Assembly: GCA_910587675.1 (NCBI GenBank)
Contig: CAJUMU010000001.1
Coordinates: 1-64,000 of the forward strand
From: an uncultured Alistipes sp.
Lineage (GTDB): Bacteria > Bacteroidota > Bacteroidia > Bacteroidales > Rikenellaceae
DNA length: 64,000 nucleotides
Reading direction: 5' to 3'
Of the stretch, positions 41,344 through 49,449 are shown piece by piece (position 1 is the stretch's first letter; each line of letters opens with the position of its first letter). The notes beneath the pieces were generated by a model, which ran no database searches, was not told the DNA's origin, and was given only the letters and a program-made list of their open reading frames with translations. The translations under genes and the position numbers were made by a program.

Positions 41344-43008
41344 ATGAAACGAATCTTGAGAAATCTCGCTTTGGCCGTCGCCGCGCTCGTAACGGGCGCG
41401 CCCGCGTTGGCCTGCACCAATTTCATCATCACGCGCGGAGCGTCGAGCGACGGGTCGATAATGGTGACCTATGCCGCCGACTCGCACCAGCTCTACGGAT
41501 GTCTCTACAAGCACAACCCCGCCAAACGCGCGGCGGCCCTCTTGCCCGTCTACGAGTGGGACACGGGCAAATATCTGGGCGACATAGCGCAGGCTCCGAC
41601 CACTTATTCGACGGTGGGCAACATGAACGAACATTCGCTCATCATAACCGAGACCACTTACGGCGGCCGCGACGAACTGACCGACCCCGCGGGCAAGATC
41701 GATTACGGATCGTTGATATACATCACCTTGCAGCGGGCTCGCACCGCGCGCGAGGCCATCGACACCGTAGTCGATCTGGCTAATACGTACGGTTACGCGT
41801 CGAGCGGCGAGAGCTTCTCGATCGCCGATGCCGACGAGGCGTGGATCATGGAGCTCATCGGCAAAGGTCCCTCGAACAAAGGTATCGTATGGGTGGCGCG
41901 CCGCATTCCCGACGGCTACATCTGCGCCCATGCCAACCACGCGCGCATAACGACCTTTCCCAAGGACGACCCCGAGAATTGCCTTTACGCTCCCGACGTG
42001 ATCTCGTTCGCCCGCGAGCAGGGTTACTACGACGGCAGCGACGACGACTTCTCGTTCAGCGACACTTACGCTCCTCTCGATTTCGGAGGCATGCGCGGTT
42101 GCGAGGCGCGCGTGTGGAGCTTTTTCCGCACCTTTGCCGACGGCATGGACCGATATGCGGATTACGCCATGGGCCGCAACGCCGCCAACCGCATGCCGCT
42201 GTGGGTGAAGCCGTCGCGTAAGATTACTCCCAAGGAGGTGTTCGACGCCATGCGCGACCATTACGAGGGCACGCCGATGGATATGACCGTCGATCTCGGC
42301 GCAGGCGGCCACGGACTGCCTTACCGCTGGCGTCCCATGTCGTTCGAGGTGGACGGCATGGAGTATGTGAACGAGCGCGCCACGGCCACGCAGCAGACGG
42401 GCTTCTGGCTCGTGGGGCAGGCCCGCAAGGATAAGACGGGCATACTGTGGTTCGGAGTGGACGATGCCGCCACCTCGTGCCTGACGCCAGTATACTGCAA
42501 CACGACCGAGGTGCCCGAGTGCATGGCCGAGGGCAACGGCTCGATGCTGGAGTATACGCCCACATCGGCATTCTGGCTCTTCAATCGTGTCACGAATTTT
42601 GCATACATGCGTTACGACATGATCTCGGCCGACATACGCCGCGTGGTGGATTTTTGGGAGAACTCCATGCTCAAGGCCGTGGCGGGCGTCGACGCCGACG
42701 TGGCCTCCATGTCCGACAAGGCTCGCAAGAAACGCCTGACGCGCTTCAGCACCGAGACGGCGCAGACGATGTTCGACAACTGGACGCGACTGGACAAGTA
42801 TCTGCTTATAAAGTACATGGACGGCAACGTCAAGAGCGAGCACGCCGACGTTCTGAAATATGTGATAGGCGAGGGCGGCGACGCGTCGCACTTCGTCGAG
42901 AACGGCAACGGCCGCGATATCCCCGACAAGATTCAGTTCCCCGGGTATAACGAGAAGTGGAAGCGCGCCGTGGCTGCCGACAACGGCGAGATATTGCGCG
43001 CCGAGTAG
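41344..43008 (+). CDS. Exported C69-family dipeptidase
   Basis: A 554-residue Ntn-hydrolase of peptidase family C69/U34 (PepD-like). The signal peptide ends LACTNF, and Cys24 would become the N-terminal nucleophile after cleavage. CTNFIITRGASSDGSIMVTYAADSH, SLIITETTYGGR, SFSIADADEAWIMELIGKG and HANHARIT are typical of the family. It probably trims dipeptides in the periplasm, supporting amino-acid scavenging. Divergent from the GH99-like gene, 27 bases upstream of a small membrane peptide gene. Confidence 0.93.
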   Translation: MKRILRNLALAVAALVTGAPALACTNFIITRGASSDGSIMVTYAADSHQLYGCLYKHNPAKRAAALLPVYEWDTGKYLGDIAQAPTTYSTVGNMNEHSLIITETTYGGRDELTDPAGKIDYGSLIYITLQRARTAREAIDTVVDLANTYGYASSGESFSIADADEAWIMELIGKGPSNKGIVWVARRIPDGYICAHANHARITTFPKDDPENCLYAPDVISFAREQGYYDGSDDDFSFSDTYAPLDFGGMRGCEARVWSFFRTFADGMDRYADYAMGRNAANRMPLWVKPSRKITPKEVFDAMRDHYEGTPMDMTVDLGAGGHGLPYRWRPMSFEVDGMEYVNERATATQQTGFWLVGQARKDKTGILWFGVDDAATSCLTPVYCNTTEVPECMAEGNGSMLEYTPTSAFWLFNRVTNFAYMRYDMISADIRRVVDFWENSMLKAVAGVDADVASMSDKARKKRLTRFSTETAQTMFDNWTRLDKYLLIKYMDGNVKSEHADVLKYVIGEGGDASHFVENGNGRDIPDKIQFPGYNEKWKRAVAADNGEILRAE

Positions 43009-43035
43009 CGACAAATCTTAAAACTCGAAATATTT

Positions 43036-43155
43036 ATGTTTTCATTCAGTTTTGCCGGAATATTGGGCTTGGTGCTCCAGATCCTGAAGATCGTGATCGC
43101 CGTCATGATTATACAATTGATAAAGTCTGTCATCAGATATCTTGACAAACGTTAG
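43036..43155 (+). CDS. Small single-helix membrane protein, 39 residues
   Basis: An open frame from ATG 43036 to TAG 43155 encoding MFSFSFAGILGLVLQILKIV..., one hydrophobic helix (about 6-30) followed by a basic tail IKSVIRYLDKR, as expected for an inner-membrane microprotein with cytoplasmic C-terminus. It lies between the C69 dipeptidase (27 bases) and lpdA (4 bases), so it is probably co-transcribed with both. No named family is recognised. Support is positional and compositional only. Confidence 0.55.
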   Translation: MFSFSFAGILGLVLQILKIVIAVMIIQLIKSVIRYLDKR

Positions 43156-43159
43156 AAAT

Positions 43160-44536
43160 ATGAAATACGACATTATAGTCATAGGAAGCGGCCCGGGCGG
43201 CTATGTCGCCGCCATACGCGCCGCGCAGCTCGGCAAACGCGTCGCCGTGGTCGAGAAATCGGAGTTGGGCGGAGTCTGCCTCAATTGGGGGTGCATTCCC
43301 ACCAAAGCGTTGCTCAAAAGCGCGCAGGTATACACCTATTGCAAGAACGCCGCGCATTACGGCGTGGAGATCACGGGCGAGGCTAAGCCCGACTTCGCGA
43401 AGATCGTGGCGCGTTCGCGCACGGTGGCCGACACGATGAGCAAGGGAGTGGCCTTCCTGATGAAGAAGAACAACATCGACATAATAAACGGATTCGGTCG
43501 CGTGACGGGACGAGGCGCGGTGGATGTCGACGGCACGGCGTACGAGGCCGACGCCGTCATTCTCGCCACGGGAGCGCGTCCGCGCGAGATGCCGTTCATG
43601 CCTGTCGACGGCGAGCGCGTGATAACGTCGAAGCAGGCGTTGACGTTGCCCGCGCTGCCCGAATCGATGATCGTGGTGGGGTCGGGAGCCATCGGCAGCG
43701 AGTTCGCTTGCCTCTATGCCTCGCTCGGCGTGAAGGTGACCGTTATAGAGTATCTGCCGCAGATGATGCCCCTCGAAGACGAGGAGGTGGCCAAGCAGAT
43801 GGAACGCTCGTTCCGCAAGCTGCGCGCCACGGTGCTCACGTCGACCAACGTGAAGAGCGTCACGGTGAATGCCGAGGGCAAATGCAGCGTCGAGATCGAG
43901 GGTAAGAAGGGTGCGGAGACGCTCACCGCCGATATAGTTCTGTCGGCCGTGGGCATCAAGTCCAACATCGAGAACATGGGTCTGGAGGAGTGCGGCATCG
44001 TCGTCGAGCGCGACAAGATCAAGGTGGACGAACACTACATGACCTCGCTGGAGGGCGTTTACGCCATAGGCGACATAATCGCCACGCCCGCTTTGGCGCA
44101 TGTGGCGTCGGCCGAGGCCATTCATTGCGTCGAACATATTTGCGGACTCGCCCCCGCCGCCGTCGACTACTCGACCGTCCCGTCGTGCATGTTCACCTCG
44201 CCCGAAGTGGCGTCGGTGGGCGTAACGGAACAGAAGGCGCGCGAGGCGGGAATAGAGTATAAGGTAGGGCGATTCCCCTTCACCGCATCGGGCAAGGCGA
44301 CTGCCGCGGGCGACCGCGACGGTTTCGTGAAGCTCATCTTCGACGCCGACGACAAGTTGATCGGGGCGCATCTGGTGGGCGCCAACGTGACCGAAATGTT
44401 GGGTGAACCGACCCTCGCCAAGGCGTTGGGCGCCACGGCGCACGACATAGCTCACACCATCCATGCCCATCCCACGATGAACGAGGGTATTATGGAGGCC
44501 GCCGAAGCCGCTTCGGGAGCCGCGATACACTTGTAA
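43160..44536 (+). CDS. lpdA: Dihydrolipoyl dehydrogenase
   Basis: A 458-residue flavoprotein (E3) reoxidising dihydrolipoamide in 2-oxoacid dehydrogenase complexes or the glycine cleavage system. FAD motif IGSGPGGYVAAIRAAQLG, redox-active disulfide GGVCLNWGCIPTKALL, NAD motif VGSGAIGSEFA, YAIGDI and the C-terminal HAHPTMNEGIMEAA are all present. The ATG at 43160 is used rather than a TTG at 43142 overlapping the small ORF. No E1/E2 genes are adjacent, so a role in glycine cleavage is as likely as in a 2-oxoacid complex. Confidence 0.96.
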   Translation: MKYDIIVIGSGPGGYVAAIRAAQLGKRVAVVEKSELGGVCLNWGCIPTKALLKSAQVYTYCKNAAHYGVEITGEAKPDFAKIVARSRTVADTMSKGVAFLMKKNNIDIINGFGRVTGRGAVDVDGTAYEADAVILATGARPREMPFMPVDGERVITSKQALTLPALPESMIVVGSGAIGSEFACLYASLGVKVTVIEYLPQMMPLEDEEVAKQMERSFRKLRATVLTSTNVKSVTVNAEGKCSVEIEGKKGAETLTADIVLSAVGIKSNIENMGLEECGIVVERDKIKVDEHYMTSLEGVYAIGDIIATPALAHVASAEAIHCVEHICGLAPAAVDYSTVPSCMFTSPEVASVGVTEQKAREAGIEYKVGRFPFTASGKATAAGDRDGFVKLIFDADDKLIGAHLVGANVTEMLGEPTLAKALGATAHDIAHTIHAHPTMNEGIMEAAEAASGAAIHL

Positions 44537-44554
44537 GCGTTTATTACCGACTAT

Positions 44555-44588
44555 AAAGGCTGTCCGTTCGCGCGGGCAGCCTTTGTTT
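44555..44588 (+). terminator. Intrinsic terminator of lpdA
   Basis: AAAGGCTGTCC pairs with GGGCAGCCTTT (11 bp with one wobble), followed by GTTT, 19 bases after the stop. Confidence 0.8.
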
Positions 44589-44676
44589 ATTGCTTATATA
44601 GCATTATTTTTTGCCGACACTGCGGCTATTGTAAAATAAATACAAATAAATCGCTATGTTTTTAATAAATATGTAT

Positions 44677-44684
44677 TATATTTG
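44677..44684 (+). promoter_or_regulatory. -7 box of the tandem exported-protein genes
   Basis: TATATTTG, full consensus, 39 bases before the ATG at 44724, in very AT-rich DNA; no clear -33. Confidence 0.5.
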
Positions 44685-44723
44685 TATCGACGGAAAATAA
44701 TCGCATCTGAAAACTCTCTGAAT

Positions 44724-45598
44724 ATGAAAACGCGCAATCGAATCCTCGGCAGGATCTTTTTATTGTTTTTTGTAACCGCGTTATGTTGTCATTCGGCATA
44801 TTCGCAAAGATGGCTCAACGAGGTGGCACATGCGATGAATCTGACACAACAGAGAAACGACGACAAACAAGTCGTGCTGGTAGCCTACAAACATCTCGGG
44901 GCATTAGAGACCCAACAAGACAAGTTAGCCGTTGTCGACGAGATATTTGCCGACAATGCCTATACGCTGCTCGATGCTGTCGACGGAGACGCTTTGATAG
45001 AGTGGGGGAGATCGAATGTATTTACGGGAAACCGGCGCGCGGAGTTCAAAGCAAAAGTATACCATGCTGTCAAGTATCGTAAAGTCGAGGCGGTGGAACT
45101 GTCATGGGTTTATCGAAAGTGCAGCTATAAGTCGAAAGCGTTGGTCGACGGTAATGGGATAATATACGACAATAAGCCTCGTTCGCTTTGGACCGCGATG
45201 CTGTAGCCGACGCTAAGGCGAAAAACGTAAAATTCAATCGTTCGTCGCCGAATGCCGCAATAAATACCTTGCCGCAGAACATAGCGGAGACTCGCGACGG
45301 GGAGACATTCGAAATCAGCGATTATTCCGATTCGAGAATGCTTATAACGGGTAAGAAGGCTTGGGAATACAAGATACGACTTATGTCGGTATTCGACAAA
45401 GATGGCAAACTGTGTAACTTGTCGTGCAGTGCGTACTCCGAATCGACGATTGGGTGGACATGCAGCTCCGATGCGCGCCATCGATCGGGCGAGATGTTCA
45501 AGACGGATTATAACGAGTACGAATGGGAGTGGGAATACGCGGACGCAAGATCGGCGTCAAGCCAAGGTTCGAACGGAAATAAGATACACAGACCTTAA
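44724..45598 (+). pseudogene. Exported protein, first of two tandem paralogues, broken by a one-base deletion
   Basis: Reads MKTRNRILGR... with a signal peptide (ending AYSQ) and runs to a stop at 45206. The homologous continuation is in another frame, from about 45176 to 45598. Aligning to the neighbouring paralogue (45630-46607), the match passes from YDN in the first frame to ASFALDRDAV in the second, against YDNIASYAV. One T is missing between 45174 and 45175 (ATAAGC where the paralogue has ATATAGC). Restored, it would be ~291 residues. The family is unknown. Base composition is AT-richer than flanking genes. It could be a pseudogene, a sequencing error or a phase-variable site. Confidence 0.75.
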
Positions 45599-45629
45599 AC
45601 ATTGTTCATCAACCAAAATACATACCACT

Positions 45630-46607
45630 ATGAAAACTCTATCTAAATTTACGGTCCTTTGTGGATGTTTGGGCATTTTTTCGGCTGCATTTATCTTATC
45701 CTGCTCCAAGAGCGATGACGTTGCAGGAACCCGTCTGAAACTTGCATCGAAATGGAAACATCAAGTCGATCACGCCATTTCTCTATCTGAACTCGAAAGC
45801 AGTAACGGCAATAGGCTCTCGCTCGTAGATTATAAATATCTCGGTGTCATAAAAGACGCCGCTATGTTAGATGCCATTATGGATGATATTTTTGCTGATA
45901 ATGCCCACATTATATTGAACGATATCAAAGGAAAGTCGTTCGGTGCGGCAATGTGGGGAGACAAGCAACTTTTTTCCGATGACTATAAAAATGATCTTGC
46001 ATTAACGATTAAAGATCACATACAGATCGGGAAAACGGGGTTACTTGAGTTGACATGGTCCTATAACGGACAACCGATCAAGTCGACGGCGTTGGTGGAC
46101 AACGACGAAGGTATCGTATATGACAATATAGCATCATATGCGGTAAATTACAAGGCGACGAAAGAGGTGGTCCAAAGTCGGAAGGTCTTTAAACGTCCCT
46201 TTACGAGAGCCGAAACTGAACATGTCAATGCTGTATTTGCCGACAGCGTAGCAGCCGATACGAGTATTCGCGAGTTTGTGCAACAGGATCAGTCTCAAGA
46301 TATAGAATTGATTTCAGGCAAAAAGGCATGGTGGTATTATATTCATGTTACATCGGCATTCAATCGATATGGGCGACTGGCATATCGCAAATGTGATTCC
46401 GATAGTGATGCATCTTGGGGATGGCAATGCAAGGCGGACGCAAAAACGTTATCGGGAGAGGTGAACGTTTCCGATTTTCATGAATTTGCATGGGCGTGGG
46501 CTTATGGTACCGGCAAAACAACCATTCAAATAGGCTTTGCTGGTAACGGATTTACAATAACTGGTGGTGAGTATGAAGGCAAACGCTCCGATATCCATCG
46601 GCCGTAA
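45630..46607 (+). CDS. Lipoprotein, second of two tandem paralogues (unknown family)
   Basis: 325 residues; lipobox FILSC gives a lipid-anchored Cys near residue 24. Two similar-looking mixed alpha/beta halves contain SLVDYKYLGV, DDIFADNAHIIL, ELTWSYNGQPIKSTALVD and, later, ELISGKKAWWYYIHVTSAFNRYGRLAY. The C-terminus (GKRSDIHRP) resembles that of the upstream paralogue (GNKIHRP). No known domain is recognised. AT-rich codon use (AAA, GAT, ATA frequent) unlike the neighbouring housekeeping genes suggests recent acquisition. It starts 31 bases after the broken paralogue. Confidence 0.8.
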   Translation: MKTLSKFTVLCGCLGIFSAAFILSCSKSDDVAGTRLKLASKWKHQVDHAISLSELESSNGNRLSLVDYKYLGVIKDAAMLDAIMDDIFADNAHIILNDIKGKSFGAAMWGDKQLFSDDYKNDLALTIKDHIQIGKTGLLELTWSYNGQPIKSTALVDNDEGIVYDNIASYAVNYKATKEVVQSRKVFKRPFTRAETEHVNAVFADSVAADTSIREFVQQDQSQDIELISGKKAWWYYIHVTSAFNRYGRLAYRKCDSDSDASWGWQCKADAKTLSGEVNVSDFHEFAWAWAYGTGKTTIQIGFAGNGFTITGGEYEGKRSDIHRP

Positions 46608-46627
46608 ATAGTCATTTGTCAAAATGT

Positions 46628-46655
46628 CCCGATCAAATTCATGATCGGGGTGTTT
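46628..46655 (+). terminator. Terminator of the tandem lipoprotein genes
   Basis: CCCGATCA, six bases, TGATCGGG, then GTGTTTTCATTTT; it abuts the truA stop and may act for both convergent genes. Confidence 0.7.
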
Positions 46656-47423
46656 TCATTTTCGGGAATTCGCCGACTTCACTCCGATGCTTTCGGGATA
46701 AACCACGTCGCTCAAGAACAGCCCTTGAGCGGGCGCGCTGCCGCTCGAAAGCGACAGGTCGCGGGCCGTCAGGATGCGTTCGAACTCCTCGGGCGTGTAT
46801 CGGCCGCGTCCCACGTCGACCAGCGTGCCGACTATGGCGCGTATCATGTTGCGCAGGAAACGGTCGGCGCGTATGGTGAAGACGAGCATATCACCCTCGC
46901 TGCGCCACTCGGCGCGCGTCACATGACATATGTTGGTCTTGTTGTTGGAGTTGAGTTTGGCGAACGAGGTGAAGTCGTCGTGCCGCAGAAGCGACTCGGC
47001 GGCGCGATTCATGCACCCGACATCGAGAGGCACGTAATACTGCCACGCCGAGAAGCGTCGGAAAGGGTTCTTGCGCTGCGAGATGTAATACGTATACTCG
47101 CGCTCGACGGCATCGAAACGGGCATGCGCGTTGTCGGCAACGGGCGTCACTGCCGACACGGCTATGTCGTGCGGCAGGATGAGATTGAGTTTGTATACCA
47201 GCTTGGCGCAGTCGGCCACGGGTTGCGAGCAATCGAAATGGGCCACATAATACGAGGCGTTGACCCCCGTGTCGGTACGCCCCGCGCCCACCGTCTCCAC
47301 CTCCTCGCGCAGCAGGGTGGACAGCGCCTTTTCCAATGTGTGTTGCACCGTGGGCGTCGCGGGCTGGCGTTGCCATCCGCAGTATGCCGCGCCGTCGTAA
47401 CCGAGTTCTATAAAGTAACGCAT
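46656..47423 (-). CDS. truA: tRNA pseudouridine(38-40) synthase
   Basis: A 255-residue TruA modifying the anticodon arm. FIELGYDGAAYCGWQRQ, the catalytic GAGRTDTGVNA (Asp near 56), YYVPLD and the C-terminal ASARLGxF-like APAQGLFLSDVVYP are present. Length is normal. The beta-helix gene lies 41 bases upstream on the same strand with no promoter box between, so the two may be co-transcribed. Confidence 0.96.
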   Translation of the reverse strand: MRYFIELGYDGAAYCGWQRQPATPTVQHTLEKALSTLLREEVETVGAGRTDTGVNASYYVAHFDCSQPVADCAKLVYKLNLILPHDIAVSAVTPVADNAHARFDAVEREYTYYISQRKNPFRRFSAWQYYVPLDVGCMNRAAESLLRHDDFTSFAKLNSNNKTNICHVTRAEWRSEGDMLVFTIRADRFLRNMIRAIVGTLVDVGRGRYTPEEFERILTARDLSLSSGSAPAQGLFLSDVVYPESIGVKSANSRK

Positions 47424-47464
47424 GATTCAATGGAATAACGACCCATATGTGTCTTCGGCTCCGA

Positions 47465-48520
47465 TTACTTCGAATACTTCTCGTGCGAAAAGTCGGTGAT
47501 GAATCGCGGATCGAGGATATGAAGGTTGAAGAACATGCCCGATCCTCCCTCTTCGGCGGCTTCGAGGATTTTGTTCTCCGCGGTGCTGTTGTGCTCGCCC
47601 AGCCCCATGTTGAAATTCATCACGTCCGATTCGAATTTCCCTTTAGTCCCGAATGCGACGTGTTTCGCGCCGCGCTTCGAGTACCAGTAGGCGTAACAGT
47701 TGTTGTAGAGGCTGCGACCGCCGTTTATGCGGAACGCCGTGGCGAACTCGTCGCTGTAACAGAAGTCGTACCAGTTATTTTGCGCCTCGTCGAGAAATCC
47801 GCAACTGCTCGCGTAATGCTCGTCGTCGCCGTAGTAGAGCGGATGGATGTTGCGCAGGCAATTGGCTTCCGAGCGGATGAGGAAGCCGATATACACGCCT
47901 CCGATACGCATGTTCGAGAATGTGTTGTCGTAACCTTCGACCAAAACGCCCACGCAATCGGGTCGGTTGTTGCCGACGATATTCACGCCGAATATGTCGG
48001 CATCCGATGAACCGCTGTTCGCGCCGCGTTTGACATGGAGGCCGAGAGATACGTTTTTGATCGACGTGTTGCGGATCACGGTCTCGCGGCCTCCGTCGAT
48101 CGATACGCCTTTGGCTGTGCCGCCGCCGTCGATTACGCCGCCCGACAAGTAGTAGTTGCTGCCCGCTGTCTCGATGTCGTTGGCGGCGTCCTTGCCTCCC
48201 AAACGTATCATCGCCTCGGTGTGGGCCCACCCGGGAGCGGCCTTTATGACGGCATAGTTCGAAAGCTCCAGCGCGACGCTCTTACGGGGATCGGCGGGCG
48301 TCACGATCGGTTCGGAAATAATGTATGTGCCGTCGGGAAAATATATCGTGCGATTCGGGTTGTCGTCGATTATTTTTTGTATCGCATCGCTTACGTCGCT
48401 CGCGCCGTCGGCGGTCAGATAATCGGTTACCACGACGTACCCCTTTTCGGCAGGTATGTTTTGGGCGAATCCCGCAAAAACGGCGGCAACGGCAATAATG
48501 GAGATTAAAAGTCGTTTCAT
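47465..48520 (-). CDS. Exported right-handed beta-helix protein (pectate-lyase-3 type)
   Basis: 351 residues, signal peptide 1-~19 (FAGFAQ). DYLTADGASDVSDAIQKIIDDNPNRTIYFPDGTYIIS near the start matches the opening of the Pectate_lyase_3 domain (PF12708). Repeated short strands with Asn/Asp ladders (GGVIDGGGTAKGVSIDGG, IRNTSIKNVSLGLHV, DCVGVLVEGYDNTFSNMRIGG) indicate a beta-helix. It may be a glycan lyase/hydrolase or a binding protein; no catalytic residues are certain. Confidence 0.8.
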   Translation of the reverse strand: MKRLLISIIAVAAVFAGFAQNIPAEKGYVVVTDYLTADGASDVSDAIQKIIDDNPNRTIYFPDGTYIISEPIVTPADPRKSVALELSNYAVIKAAPGWAHTEAMIRLGGKDAANDIETAGSNYYLSGGVIDGGGTAKGVSIDGGRETVIRNTSIKNVSLGLHVKRGANSGSSDADIFGVNIVGNNRPDCVGVLVEGYDNTFSNMRIGGVYIGFLIRSEANCLRNIHPLYYGDDEHYASSCGFLDEAQNNWYDFCYSDEFATAFRINGGRSLYNNCYAYWYSKRGAKHVAFGTKGKFESDVMNFNMGLGEHNSTAENKILEAAEEGGSGMFFNLHILDPRFITDFSHEKYSK

Positions 48521-48548
48521 GTAAACAAGAAATTTATGTAAATCGATA

Positions 48549-48556
48549 CAAAGGTA
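48549..48556 (-). promoter_or_regulatory. -7 box of the beta-helix gene
   Basis: Minus-strand TACCTTTG fits TAnnTTTG, 29 bases before the ATG. Confidence 0.5.
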
Positions 48557-48629
48557 TTAAATTTCGCGAAAATAGCGCAACCCATGCCGCCTGCGCGGGC
48601 AATCTTGTTCGATAATATGATAAAATCAC

Positions 48630-48637
48630 TATCTTTG
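48630..48637 (+). promoter_or_regulatory. -7 box of the dapB-lepB-uvrA group
   Basis: TATCTTTG followed by C, full consensus, 27 bases before dapB. A TTG lies ~22 bases upstream. Confidence 0.55.
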
Positions 48638-48663
48638 CATGATTTACAGAAAACACGAAAATT

Positions 48664-49374
48664 ATGAAAGCGATTATAATAGGTTACGGCAAGATGGGCC
48701 GCGAGATAGAGCGCATTCTCGCCGAACGCGGCCACGAGGTGACGCTCGTCGTCGATCAGGACAATGTCTCGGACCTCACGGCCGAGAATCTGGCGCGCGC
48801 TGATGTCGCCATAGAGTTCACCACCCCCTCCACGGCGTACGGCAACATCCGCAAATGTCTGGAGTGCGGCGCGGCAGTGGTGAGCGGCACCACCGGGTGG
48901 ACCGAGCGGCTGCCCGAATTGCAGGAGTTGTGCCGAGAGCGCGGCGGAGCGATGTTCTACGCCTCGAATTATTCGTTGGGAGTGAATCTCATGTTTCGTC
49001 TCAACCGCGAATTGGCACGACTCATGAACCGTTTTCCGCAGTACGAAGTGAGCATCGAGGAGACGCACCACACCGAGAAGAAAGACTCTCCGAGCGGCAC
49101 GGCCGCGACGCTCGCCGACGACATCATCGAGCGCATGGACCGCAAGAGCGGATGGGTGAACGAGGCTACCGACGATCCCGCGCTCATCGGCATTCGCTCC
49201 TATCGCGTGGGCATGACCCCGGGCGACCACTCGGTGACCTACACTTCGGAAGACGACGTGCTGGAGATACGCCACTCGATAAAGAACCGTCGCACGCTCG
49301 CGCTCGGCGCCGTGGTCGCGGCCGAGTTCCTGTGCGGCAAGAGCGGCGTGTTCACGATGGACGATTTGATCTGA
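48664..49374 (+). CDS. dapB: 4-hydroxy-tetrahydrodipicolinate reductase
   Basis: 236 residues, NAD(P)H-dependent step of lysine and diaminopimelate synthesis. Nucleotide-binding GYGKMGREIERIL, the catalytic EETHHTEKKDSPSGTA (His, Lys) and SYRVGMTPGDHSVTY are visible. It is slightly shorter than the ~270-residue proteobacterial form, as is common in Bacteroidetes. First gene of a probable operon running to the O-methyltransferase. Confidence 0.96.
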   Translation: MKAIIIGYGKMGREIERILAERGHEVTLVVDQDNVSDLTAENLARADVAIEFTTPSTAYGNIRKCLECGAAVVSGTTGWTERLPELQELCRERGGAMFYASNYSLGVNLMFRLNRELARLMNRFPQYEVSIEETHHTEKKDSPSGTAATLADDIIERMDRKSGWVNEATDDPALIGIRSYRVGMTPGDHSVTYTSEDDVLEIRHSIKNRRTLALGAVVAAEFLCGKSGVFTMDDLI

Positions 49375-49449
49375 ACCGTCCCGAGGGAACGCATCGAAAC
49401 TTTGGAATGTTACATCCGCGACGCCGCGGCGTCGCCACTCGAATAAAAA

